Source: Balneolaceae bacterium (GTDB lineage: Bacteria; Bacteroidota; Rhodothermia; Balneolales; Balneolaceae). Taken from it: a stretch of 6,883 nucleotides of DNA. How positions within the stretch are numbered: the first letter of the stretch is position 1; each line of letters begins with the position of its first letter. This document shows, one piece after another, positions 1 to 5,597 of the stretch. The position numbers were made by a program, and so were the translations under genes. Location: contig SLAU01000135.1 of assembly GCA_007126675.1 (NCBI GenBank), forward strand, positions 1-6,883, read 5' to 3'. The notes beneath the pieces were generated by a model, which worked only from the letters and a program-made list of their open reading frames with translations, was not told the DNA's origin and made no database searches.

Positions 1-575
1 AACCGGCTGTACATGTGATTGAAATGGAGGGATGGCAGCGGGATATGATTTGGCCCGATACCGGCCTGGCTTGGATTCCGCCATCACCGAACCTTGGCAC
101 ATTCGATCAGGCGTTCGTTTATCCCGGCACAGTCTTTTTTGAAGGTACAAATTTATCAGAGGGGAGAGGGACAGAAAAACCGTTTCTGCTTTTGGGGTCA
201 CCCGAAACAGATTTATCCGACAGGGACATTGTACAGCTGGATGATTTATCGGATCAAATCAATATAAAACGCACTGAATTTACGCCCGTTTCGATACCCG
301 GCAAAGCCCCGACCCCCAAACATCAGGATAAAAAGGTAAAGGGGATTGAGATAGAAGTGACCGGATATGATTTTGACCCTTTCAGAATTGGGTTGAAGAT
401 ACTTCAAACACTCGTTAATGCAACCCCTGATGCAGAGATTAAGCCCTTCATGTATAACCTGACCGGAACCAAAAAAATTGATGGCCTGCTGTCGGGTGAT
501 GCAAATCCAATGACGGTTGATTTCAATAATTCTGATTTTATTGAACTCAGAAAAACTTACCTGCTTTACGATTGA
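1..575 (+). CDS. namZ: Exo-beta-N-acetylmuramidase NamZ/YbbC family (DUF1343), C-terminal part
   Basis: The frame is open from base 3 to a TGA at 573-575 and gives the last 190 residues of a protein whose start lies left of the window. A GTG at 15 is in frame but is probably internal, because conserved sequence already runs through it. The motifs are those of DUF1343: a W-Q-R-D-M stretch followed by DTGLAW, then PSPN, YPGT, FEGTNLSEGRGT and a PF-x-LLGSP segment. These lie in the first third of the visible part. The remainder looks like the family's C-terminal domain, ending in ELRKTYLLYD. Characterised members remove terminal MurNAc from the non-reducing ends of peptidoglycan fragments, which serves cell-wall recycling or scavenging. 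Family proteins are about 400 residues, so roughly half is visible. Any signal peptide or lipobox would be off-window. Family call is firm; exact substrate is inferred. Confidence 0.9.
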   Translation, partial: PAVHVIEMEGWQRDMIWPDTGLAWIPPSPNLGTFDQAFVYPGTVFFEGTNLSEGRGTEKPFLLLGSPETDLSDRDIVQLDDLSDQINIKRTEFTPVSIPGKAPTPKHQDKKVKGIEIEVTGYDFDPFRIGLKILQTLVNATPDAEIKPFMYNLTGTKKIDGLLSGDANPMTVDFNNSDFIELRKTYLLYD

Positions 576-612
576 AGGGTTTTATGGCTTTTTCATCAGC
601 CGGTGAGCCTGA

Positions 613-640
613 CTTCCGCAGCATTTGTGGAGGAGGGTTT
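613..640 (+). terminator. Weak terminator-like hairpin after namZ
   Basis: CTTCCGCA (613-620) can pair with TGTGGAGG (626-633) across a 5-base loop, using two G-U pairs. A short TTTT lies a few bases downstream at 638-641. It sits 38 bases after the namZ stop, where a terminator would be expected. The stem is imperfect and the T-run is short and offset from it, so this is only a candidate. Confidence 0.25.
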
Positions 641-736
641 TCTCGTTTGAAATCTTACGGCATGTTAGATTGGCTGATTCAATAGTAAAAAGAAGATTTT
701 GAGAGTGGGGTAACTGTGAGGAGGAGAGAGGGTGAG

Positions 737-823
737 TGGGAGGAGAACCTGCGACTTGAACCTTCTGGTCTACGAAGCCTGCCTTTGCCTATGCTTTTGC
801 AGGCAGGCTTTAGCGTAGTAGAC
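737..823 (-). repeat. tRNA-3'-half-like fragment joined to a palindrome
   Basis: On the minus strand the segment reads GGCTTCGTAGACCAGAAGG, then GGTTCAAGTC, then a pyrimidine-rich TTCTCCTCCCA. This resembles the anticodon loop, T-loop and acceptor end of a tRNA, but the T-stem does not pair and there is no 5' half, so it is not a functional tRNA. It runs into a hairpin: AAGCCTGCCT (775-784) pairs perfectly with AGGCAGGCTT (801-810) over a 16-base loop. Outer arms CTACG (770-774) and CGTAG (814-818) extend it past a 3-base bulge, and GTCTAC (768-773) could pair instead with GTAGAC (818-823). No T-run follows on either strand, so it is a poor terminator. It may be a tRNA relic, an attachment-site scar or a copy of a dispersed palindromic repeat. 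The hairpin is seen directly; the tRNA origin is inferred. Confidence 0.4.
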
Positions 824-854
824 TAAGCCCTGATATCATTAGTGTTACCCTGCA

Positions 855-883
855 TTGATTGGCCAATTCATTTATACTATATT
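855..883 (+). promoter_or_regulatory. Candidate promoter with internal palindrome for the toxin-antitoxin operon
   Basis: TTGATT (855-860), a 17-base spacer and TATATT (878-883) make a good sigma-70-like promoter ending 25 bases before the antitoxin ATG. A perfect 10-base palindrome, ATTGGCCAAT (858-867), overlaps the -35 and the spacer. That is a natural place for an autorepressor such as the antitoxin or the toxin-antitoxin complex. Operator function is inferred. Confidence 0.4.
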
Positions 884-908
884 GATTTGAAGAAACACAG
901 TTAAGGTT

Positions 909-1121
909 ATGAAAACAGTCCTTATTGAAATAAAAAATGATGAAGCATACCGCCTGCTTAAGGAACTTGAGTCATTGAATATTATCAGGCTTTTGGAGGG
1001 AGAAAAGCAGGGTCAAAAAGGAATAGCAAATCGTTATGCCGGCAGATTGTCGGAAGATACTGCCGTACGGATGCTGGATGAAATAAACAAAAGCAGAGAG
1101 GAGTGGGCGAGGACTACCTGA
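909..1121 (+). CDS. Small antitoxin paired with VapC-like toxin
   Basis: This 70-residue protein starts at ATG 909 and lies directly upstream of a PIN-domain toxin. Its TGA (1119-1121) falls 19 bases inside the toxin frame, the usual antitoxin-first, overlapping arrangement. The N-terminus MKTVLIEIKN could be a beta strand followed by a helix (about 10-22), then a second short strand near IIRLL. The charged C-terminal half, with YAGRLSEDTAVRML and KSREEW, is the likely toxin-binding arm. I do not recognise a named DNA-binding fold (AbrB, ribbon-helix-helix, Phd or HTH), so the antitoxin role rests on size and position. An AAGG lies only two bases before the ATG, too close for a normal ribosome site. 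By analogy it would neutralise the RNase by direct binding and may repress its own promoter. Confidence 0.75.
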   Translation: MKTVLIEIKNDEAYRLLKELESLNIIRLLEGEKQGQKGIANRYAGRLSEDTAVRMLDEINKSREEWARTT

Positions 1122-1489
1122 TTGATACAAACGCTGTCATCGATTTTTTGGCAAACCGTTTTCCTTCGCAGGGAATGGATTTTGTATCAGAAATTATTGA
1201 CCGTACTCCACTTATCTCGGTCATTACCCGGATAGAATTGTTGGGATTTAATGCGCCCGCTAATGAAGAAGCACTTCTGAAAGAATTTGTAAATGATTCT
1301 GTTGTACTGGGTTTGTCTGAACCGGTGGTTGAAAAATGTATTAGTCTCCGCAAACAACACTCCATCAAGCTTCCGGATGCGCTCATTGCAGCTACAGCAC
1401 TTGTTCATAAATTGCACCTGATTACGAGAAATATTACAGACTTTCAATCTGTTTCTGAATTGACTGTCTCAAATCCGCATGAGTTATAG
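1103..1489 (+). CDS. vapC: VapC-like PIN-domain ribonuclease toxin
   Basis: This 128-residue single-domain protein has the full PIN acidic set: D8 in YLIDTN, E45 in RIELLGF, D92 in KLPDALIAATA, and D113 in TRNITDF. Length and layout are normal for VapC toxins, Mg-dependent endoribonucleases that cut tRNA, rRNA or mRNA when the antitoxin is degraded. The start is taken as GTG 1103, since the conserved first strand begins five residues later and no ATG fits. The GAGAGGA just upstream abuts the GTG, so translation probably depends on coupling to the antitoxin, whose frame overlaps by 19 bases. The frame is intact with no missing catalytic residue, so the toxin is likely active. The RNA target cannot be read from the sequence. 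Confidence 0.9.
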   Translation: MGEDYLIDTNAVIDFLANRFPSQGMDFVSEIIDRTPLISVITRIELLGFNAPANEEALLKEFVNDSVVLGLSEPVVEKCISLRKQHSIKLPDALIAATALVHKLHLITRNITDFQSVSELTVSNPHEL

Positions 1490-1615
1490 AAAAAATATGA
1501 ACAGTAACGGTTCAATATATTGCAATTATGTAATTACCATTAAATGATCAAGGTGGCATTCAATTGCCGTAAACCGGTATTGAGTCTGACGGACACACTT
1601 TAAGCGCGAATATCT

Positions 1616-1643
1616 CTTTTTAAAAATTTAGAGTTTTAAAAAG
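1616..1643. repeat. AT-rich inverted repeat
   Basis: CTTTTTAAAA (1616-1625) is the exact reverse complement of TTTTAAAAAG (1634-1643), with an 8-base loop. It directly abuts the terminator stem. On the minus strand its T-run lies just after the terminator hairpin and probably serves as the U-tract for rlmB transcripts. Being AT-only, it would be a weak hairpin by itself. Confidence 0.45.
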
Positions 1644-1685
1644 GAAAAACCCCACCGTAAGAAATCCAAGCCGGCGGGTTTTTCC
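1643..1685. terminator. Bidirectional rho-independent terminator for vapBC (+) and rlmB (-)
   Basis: GGAAAAACCC (1643-1652) pairs perfectly with GGGTTTTTCC (1676-1685), and an inner CCG/CGG (1655-1657 with 1672-1674) extends the stem. The A- and T-runs inside the arms give a U-rich 3' side in both directions. On the minus strand a second run of five T follows the stem, so termination of rlmB should be the stronger. Placement between convergent genes fits. Confidence 0.75.
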
Positions 1686-1705
1686 CGAAGCGATGCCTTT
1701 GGTAG

Positions 1706-1731
1706 GACACTTTTCCCCGGTGAAAAGTGTC
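1706..1731. repeat. Perfect 10-base-pair hairpin downstream of rlmB
   Basis: GACACTTTTC (1706-1715) and GAAAAGTGTC (1722-1731) are exact reverse complements around a 6-base CCCGGT loop. No T-run follows on either strand, so it is not a classic terminator. It lies in the rlmB 3' untranslated region and could protect that transcript's 3' end. Confidence 0.5.
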
Positions 1732-1782
1732 AGAGAGAGATGTAGCTATATGTTAGTTTCGAGCAAATAATCATAATCCATT

Positions 1783-2532
1783 TCAAGAAAGATTCATCTT
1801 CTGCCTTCTCCATTCATAACAAACAAGAGCTGCACTCACCGAGGCATTCAGAGACTCCACATTATTTTCCATTGGAAGTGAAAGTAAAAAATCACAATGT
1901 TCTCCGGTTTTTTTGCGCATTCCGCGTCCCTCATTTCCGATTACGAAAGCCATGGGCACATCAAACGTTTGCTCCCAAAGAACCGAATCGGCATTTTGAT
2001 CAAGCCCGGCAATCCAAAACTTATTTTCTTTAAGAGAGAGAATGGCCTGGTTCAGGTTAACGGCTCTCACGATGGGGATTCTTCCGGCAGTACCGGCGCT
2101 GGTTTTATAAACAGTTGCATTAACCGGCGCCTGTCTGTGTTTAGGAACGATTACCGCTGATATACCCGCTGCCGCGGCAGTTCTGAGTATCGCACCAAAG
2201 TTGTGTGGATCTTCAATTTCATCCAGAAGCAGAATTGCGGTATCAGAATCGGGTTCGATATTATCAAGCCAGTCTTCAAATTCGATGTAGCTTATTTCAG
2301 AAATGCCCGCAACAATTCCCTGGTTATTTACTTTTCCGGCCAGGTCGGTTAATTTCTGATCAGGAACTTCCGTTATAGGTATCCTGTTATCGGATGCAAG
2401 TTTGAATATTTTGTTTAGGTTACCGCTTGAGAGATTTTTTCGAATATAAATCTTATCGATTCTGTCAGGGCTCTCATTCAGCATTTCCTCAACAGGATTA
2501 AAACCGTAAATATATTTATTAAAATTTGTCAC
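1783..2532 (-). CDS. rlmB: 23S rRNA (guanosine(2251)-2'-O)-methyltransferase RlmB, TrmH/SpoU family
   Basis: The enzyme transfers a methyl group from S-adenosylmethionine to the 2'-OH of G2251 in the peptidyl-transferase P-loop of 23S rRNA. The 249 residues match the usual length of about 245. Residues 5-80 form the substrate-binding domain, beginning YIYGFNPVEEML. The SPOUT knot domain follows with all three family motifs: DPHNFGAILRTA (108-119, with N111 and R117 as the expected catalytic pair), IGNEGRGM (198-205), and LPMENNVESLNASV (219-232). The start is GTG at 2530-2532: upstream in frame there is a stop with no ATG, GTG or TTG between, and the next methionine falls inside the domain. 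It is transcribed away from the small membrane protein gene and ends at a shared terminator. TrmH paralogues that modify tRNA look similar, but the N-terminal domain and motif 1 favour RlmB. Confidence 0.92.
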   Translation of the reverse strand: MTNFNKYIYGFNPVEEMLNESPDRIDKIYIRKNLSSGNLNKIFKLASDNRIPITEVPDQKLTDLAGKVNNQGIVAGISEISYIEFEDWLDNIEPDSDTAILLLDEIEDPHNFGAILRTAAAAGISAVIVPKHRQAPVNATVYKTSAGTAGRIPIVRAVNLNQAILSLKENKFWIAGLDQNADSVLWEQTFDVPMAFVIGNEGRGMRKKTGEHCDFLLSLPMENNVESLNASVSAALVCYEWRRQKMNLS

Positions 2533-2548
2533 AACAGCAGCCGGTAAT

Positions 2549-2576
2549 TTGTAAATAATACGGATGTTAGTATACT
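2549..2576 (+). promoter_or_regulatory. Candidate promoter for the small membrane protein gene; palindromic -10
   Basis: TTGTAA (2549-2554), a 16-base spacer and TATACT (2571-2576) form a sigma-70-like promoter. Transcription would begin near 2583 and leave a leader of about 20 bases with a strong ribosome site. The -10 lies in a perfect palindrome, TAGTATACTA (2568-2577), so the minus strand also reads TATACT, 37 bases before the rlmB start. No clear -35 is visible for rlmB. Confidence 0.4.
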
Positions 2577-2595
2577 ACAATTGTGTATAAATATT

Positions 2596-2600
2596 GGAGG
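2596..2600 (+). promoter_or_regulatory. Strong Shine-Dalgarno GGAGG deciding the start at ATG 2605
   Basis: GGAGG sits four bases before ATG 2605 and is the clearest ribosome site in the window. It rules against the in-frame TTG at 2581, which would lie upstream of it and very close to the expected transcription start. Confidence 0.75.
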
Positions 2601-2604
2601 AAAT

Positions 2605-2952
2605 ATGATTGACAATCCTAAAGAAAAAAACCCATCAGGTCAGGATTCGTTACGTGCCTCAAAAAAAAGTTCAGTACACTATTTTTTTGGGAAGAGTGCA
2701 ATATTAGCTGATAAGCGCAATGCCGTACCCGTTATTTCTGCGGCTTTACAGATAGTTGTTGGCCTGCTATTAGTAGGGATTTCTATTCTTGGCTTAATAC
2801 AGCCTATCTGGTTTTCAGCTATATTGAGTCTGGCAGGCAGTATTTCATGTATGGCCGGTGTGTATCTGATTTACCATACAATGTCATCGAATGATACTTT
2901 TGAAAGTTTAATTAACAAGGCTGTCAAAAGAGTAGTTAAAGATCAGAACTGA
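2605..2952 (+). CDS. Small two-helix inner-membrane protein, unknown function
   Basis: This 115-residue protein begins at ATG 2605, chosen for the strong GGAGG before it. I do not recognise the family. A polar, lysine-rich N-terminal segment of about 40 residues is followed by two hydrophobic segments, about 41-65 (AVPVISAALQIVVGLLLVGI onward) and 68-92 (IWFSAILSLAGSISCMAGVY onward), joined by a very short IQP turn. A charged C-terminal tail of about 23 residues ends KAVKRVVKDQN. The pattern suggests a helical hairpin with both ends in the cytoplasm, by the positive-inside rule. A phosphodiesterase gene follows on the same strand after 53 bases, so the two may be co-transcribed. It could be a small scaffold or regulator, but no function can be assigned. 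Confidence 0.75.
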   Translation: MIDNPKEKNPSGQDSLRASKKSSVHYFFGKSAILADKRNAVPVISAALQIVVGLLLVGISILGLIQPIWFSAILSLAGSISCMAGVYLIYHTMSSNDTFESLINKAVKRVVKDQN

Positions 2953-2994
2953 TTGTTTCGATTCGCATTCAATTTCATTATAGCTTTTGACAGC
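2920..2994 (+). repeat. Spaced 11-base inverted repeat across the 3' end of the membrane protein gene
   Basis: GCTGTCAAAAG (2920-2930), inside the coding sequence, is the exact reverse complement of CTTTTGACAGC (2984-2994), just before the phosphodiesterase start. In RNA it could form a stem closing a loop of 53 bases. No T-run follows, so it is not a standard terminator. Confidence 0.35.
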
Positions 2995-3005
2995 AGGCTG
3001 CTTAC

Positions 3006-3878
3006 GTGTCTTTAATATCCGTATTTAAATCGTTATATCCTGCAATTGCCGGACCGCTCAAGCCGGACGATGAGTTTACATCACCCCATCAACGTGAACT
3101 TATCACTTATAAAAAACTTAATGACGATAAAAGTCCATTCTCTGTTATAGCTCACCGGGGAGCCAGTTATTACGCGCCCGAAAATACAATGGCAGCTTTT
3201 GAGTTAGCACATGAAATGAACGCGGATATGATTGAACTTGATGTATTACTTTCATCAGATCAGGTTCCCGTGGTTCTTCACGATCCCCATCTTAAAAGAA
3301 CAACCAATGGGAATGGCAATGCTCAAGATTTCACCACAAAAGAGCTAAAAAAGCTGGATGCCGGTACGTGGTTTTCATCTGAATTCAGGGATGAAAAAAT
3401 TCCCACTCTTCAGGAAGTACTCGAATGGGCATCGGGAAAAATTGCCCTCAATATTGAAATAAAACCGGAAGCCGTAACCGTTGATGCTATTAATGGAATC
3501 GAAGCTAAAACGGTTCAATTGGTTAAAGAGGCTGAAATGGAGAAGCATGTGGTTTTCTCTTCATTCGATTATCGCGCCGTTGGAAGAATAAAAAAGAGAA
3601 ATCCGGAAATGATAACTGCTCTGCTTTACAACAAAAAAATTTCAGAGAACAAAAATCTGGTCTGGCTGGCGAATCACTATAACGCCGATGGCATGAACCT
3701 GAATTGGAGCGAAGTTTACCCTGAACGGCTGAAACAGTTAAGAGAGCACAATATCCCGGTTTGGGTGTATACGGTTAATGAACCCGAACTGATGAAGCAT
3801 CTGATAAATCGTGGAATATCAGGCATTTTCAGCGATCGTCCTGATCTGCTGCGGCATGTAGCCGGAAAGGAAAAATAA
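3006..3878 (+). CDS. Glycerophosphodiester phosphodiesterase (GDPD family, cytoplasmic type)
   Basis: The family hydrolyses glycerophosphodiesters from phospholipid turnover to sn-glycerol-3-phosphate plus an alcohol. In 290 residues the GDPD TIM barrel runs from about residue 46 to 285. Visible catalytic and metal sites are H50-R51-G52 in IAHRGASYYAPENT, E77-L78-D79, H92-D93 in LHDPHLKRTT, E151 and K153 in NIEIKPE, and the late WVYTVN strand followed by GIFSDRPD. There is no signal peptide, so it should act in the cytoplasm like UgpQ rather than periplasmic GlpQ. GTG 3006 is the only usable start upstream of the domain: a TGA lies in frame before it and the next methionine (62) is inside the barrel. 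A weak AGG lies eight bases upstream. The first 45 residues are an uncharacterised extension. Specific substrate is unknown. Confidence 0.9.
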   Translation: MSLISVFKSLYPAIAGPLKPDDEFTSPHQRELITYKKLNDDKSPFSVIAHRGASYYAPENTMAAFELAHEMNADMIELDVLLSSDQVPVVLHDPHLKRTTNGNGNAQDFTTKELKKLDAGTWFSSEFRDEKIPTLQEVLEWASGKIALNIEIKPEAVTVDAINGIEAKTVQLVKEAEMEKHVVFSSFDYRAVGRIKKRNPEMITALLYNKKISENKNLVWLANHYNADGMNLNWSEVYPERLKQLREHNIPVWVYTVNEPELMKHLINRGISGIFSDRPDLLRHVAGKEK

Positions 3879-3901
3879 ATCCTTCTTTTTTCCTATTTGG
3901 T

Positions 3902-3930
3902 TTGAATGCAATGGCAGGGTCTGCTATTTT
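3902..3930 (+). promoter_or_regulatory. Candidate pyrG promoter
   Basis: TTGAAT (3902-3907), a 17-base spacer and TATTTT (3925-3930) sit 29 bases before the pyrG ATG. TATTTTAG also approaches the Bacteroidota TAnnTTTG -7 element, and TTTG lies at 3901-3904. No attenuator hairpin or pyrimidine-rich initial transcript of the kind that controls some pyrG genes is evident. Confidence 0.45.
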
Positions 3931-3959
3931 AGATATCCATCAACCCACACCAAAAATTC

Positions 3960-5597
3960 ATGTCTACAAAATATATAGTTGTTACCGGAGGGGTAACTTC
4001 TTCTCTGGGGAAAGGTATTATTTGTGCTTCTCTTGGCCGCTTGTTAATCGCAAGAGGTTTGCGGGTAACCATTCAAAAACTTGATCCATACATCAACGTA
4101 GATCCCGGTACCATGAATCCATACGAACATGGTGAAGTTTACGTGACGGATGATGGCGCAGAAACAGATCTCGACCTTGGCCATTACGAGCGTTTTCTGG
4201 ATGTGAATACTTCGCAGGAAAACAATGTCACTACCGGTCGCATCTATTACGATGTGATCATGAAAGAGCGAAGGGGCGAATTTTTAGGGAAAACGGTACA
4301 AGTAATTCCGCATATTACCGACGAAATTAAATCACACGTACTCAGGCTTGGTAATTCCGGTGATTATGATGTGGTTCTTGTAGAGGTTGGCGGAACGGTT
4401 GGTGATATCGAAAGTTTGCCATACATCGAAGCGATGCGTCAGCTCAGATATGAAGTTGGCCGCAAAAACACACTTTCCATCCATTTAACATTGGTGCCGT
4501 ATCTGTCAGCAGCGGGTGAACTAAAAACCAAGCCTACACAGCACTCCGTAAAAACACTTTCCGAGAGTGGACTTAGTCCTGATCTGCTGGTCTGCCGGTC
4601 AGAATATTCACTTGATCAAACAATCAGGAAAAAAATTGCTCAATTCTGCAATGTTGATCTGGAAGATGTAACAGCATCACTGGATGCTGATAGCATTTAT
4701 GAAGTACCTCTGTTAATGCAGAAAGAGGGTTTGGATGAACGGGTGATTGAAAAACTGGGATTACCGGCAAAAAATGCGGATCTGAAAAGATGGACAGAGT
4801 TTGTTGAACGAATAAAATATCCGCAGCACGAAGTAAATATTGCACTGGTTGGCAAATATGTGGAGCATCATGATGCCTACAAATCAATTGTTGAGGCGCT
4901 GATTCATGGCGGGGCAATGAATCACACCAAAGTGAATATTAAATGGATTCAGTCGGATCACCTGGATTATAATAATACGGCGGATATAATAGGTGATGTT
5001 TCAGGAATATTGGTAGCACCAGGTTTTGGAGACAGGGGCATTGACGGTAAATTTGCCGCCGTCAGATACGCAAGAGAAAATGATATTCCGTTTTTTGGGA
5101 TTTGTCTGGGCATGCAGTGTGCAGTTATCGAGTATGCCAGAAACGTTGCAGGTCTCGAAGATGCAAACAGTACCGAGTTTGATCCCGAAACACCTTATCC
5201 GGTGATTGACCTGATGCCGGAACAGGTAAATATTGTTGAAAAGGGAGGCACAATGAGGCTCGGTAAATATGACTGCAGCCTTTTAGAGGACAGCAAAGCG
5301 CATGAAGCTTATCAGTCAGATCTTATTGATGAAAGGCATCGTCATCGTTATGAATTGAATAACGAACTCAGGGATAATCTTGAGAAAAGCGGCCTGAAAA
5401 TGACGGGATTAAATCCCGAGCGTGATCTTGTCGAGATTATTGAAATAGAAGATCATCCCTGGTTTGTAGGCGTTCAGTTTCATCCCGAATTAAAAAGCAC
5501 TGTCAGCAAGCCGCATCCGCTGTTTACGAACTTCATCAAACACTCGCTTTTAAAATCGGACATAGAAATTCCAAAAGCTGCCAAAGAAACTACATAA
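3960..5597 (+). CDS. pyrG: CTP synthase (glutamine-hydrolysing)
   Basis: This enzyme makes CTP from UTP, ATP and glutamine, the last step of de novo pyrimidine nucleotide synthesis, in the cytoplasm. At 545 residues it is full length. The N-terminal amidoligase domain (about 1-270) has the P-loop GGVTSSLGKG (10-19), DPYINVDPGTMNPYEHGEV (42-60), DDGAETDLDLGHYERF with its Mg site, and VEVGGTVGDIES (141-152). The class I glutamine amidotransferase domain (about 293-532) has PGFG (354-357), nucleophile C382 in GICLGMQ, and H508 and E510 in GVQFHPE. All catalytic residues are present. ATG 3960 places the P-loop at the usual distance from the N-terminus; no Shine-Dalgarno precedes it. Its TAA shares a base with the next gene's ATG, so the two are probably co-translated. 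Confidence 0.98.
   Translation: MSTKYIVVTGGVTSSLGKGIICASLGRLLIARGLRVTIQKLDPYINVDPGTMNPYEHGEVYVTDDGAETDLDLGHYERFLDVNTSQENNVTTGRIYYDVIMKERRGEFLGKTVQVIPHITDEIKSHVLRLGNSGDYDVVLVEVGGTVGDIESLPYIEAMRQLRYEVGRKNTLSIHLTLVPYLSAAGELKTKPTQHSVKTLSESGLSPDLLVCRSEYSLDQTIRKKIAQFCNVDLEDVTASLDADSIYEVPLLMQKEGLDERVIEKLGLPAKNADLKRWTEFVERIKYPQHEVNIALVGKYVEHHDAYKSIVEALIHGGAMNHTKVNIKWIQSDHLDYNNTADIIGDVSGILVAPGFGDRGIDGKFAAVRYARENDIPFFGICLGMQCAVIEYARNVAGLEDANSTEFDPETPYPVIDLMPEQVNIVEKGGTMRLGKYDCSLLEDSKAHEAYQSDLIDERHRHRYELNNELRDNLEKSGLKMTGLNPERDLVEIIEIEDHPWFVGVQFHPELKSTVSKPHPLFTNFIKHSLLKSDIEIPKAAKETT

Larger units (their letters stand above)
576..908. other. Gene-free gap between namZ and the toxin-antitoxin operon
   Basis: I see no convincing coding region here on either strand. 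From left to right the gap holds a weak hairpin (613-640), a polypurine run with only two T interruptions (718-747), a tRNA-tail-like segment joined to a strong hairpin (737-823), and a promoter with an internal palindrome (855-883). The mix of repeat-like DNA between a housekeeping gene and a toxin-antitoxin pair looks like an insertion-prone spot. Confidence 0.6.
1490..1782. other. Gap between convergent vapC and rlmB
   Basis: No gene is visible in this stretch of just under 300 bases. Its right half contains three separate inverted repeats (1616-1643, 1643-1685 and 1706-1731). The left part, about 1490-1610, shows nothing beyond AT-rich sequence and very short stems. Confidence 0.6.

Noticed and set aside
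737..770. Intact tRNA gene on the minus strand
   Set aside because: There is no 5' acceptor or D-arm, and the T-stem positions do not pair, so only a fragment resemblance remains.
737..813. Short plus-strand open frame (GTG to TAG) through the tRNA-like element
   Set aside because: It is cysteine- and leucine-rich, simply reading through the palindrome, with no domain and no separate promoter.
1114..1447. Minus-strand open frames inside vapC
   Set aside because: They lie antisense to a gene with a complete PIN catalytic set and show no recognisable motifs or start signals.
1897..2160. Plus-strand open frame inside rlmB
   Set aside because: It is antisense to the conserved SPOUT motifs of rlmB, and its translation has no family features.
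2581..2604. TTG 2581 as start of the small membrane protein
   Set aside because: The strong GGAGG at 2596-2600 is correctly placed for ATG 2605 and would lie inside the coding region if TTG were used.
3869..3893. Possible terminator between the phosphodiesterase gene and pyrG (GGAAAAA with TTTTTCC)
   Set aside because: The stem is only seven mostly A-T pairs, begins inside the coding end and lacks a following T-run, so it is too weak to call.
3902..4084. Open frame overlapping the pyrG promoter and start
   Set aside because: It would cover the likely pyrG promoter and run out of frame through the conserved P-loop region, with no ribosome site.
4624..4917. Minus-strand open frame inside pyrG
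   Set aside because: It is antisense to conserved CTP synthase sequence and has a low-complexity, histidine- and proline-rich translation typical of shadow frames.
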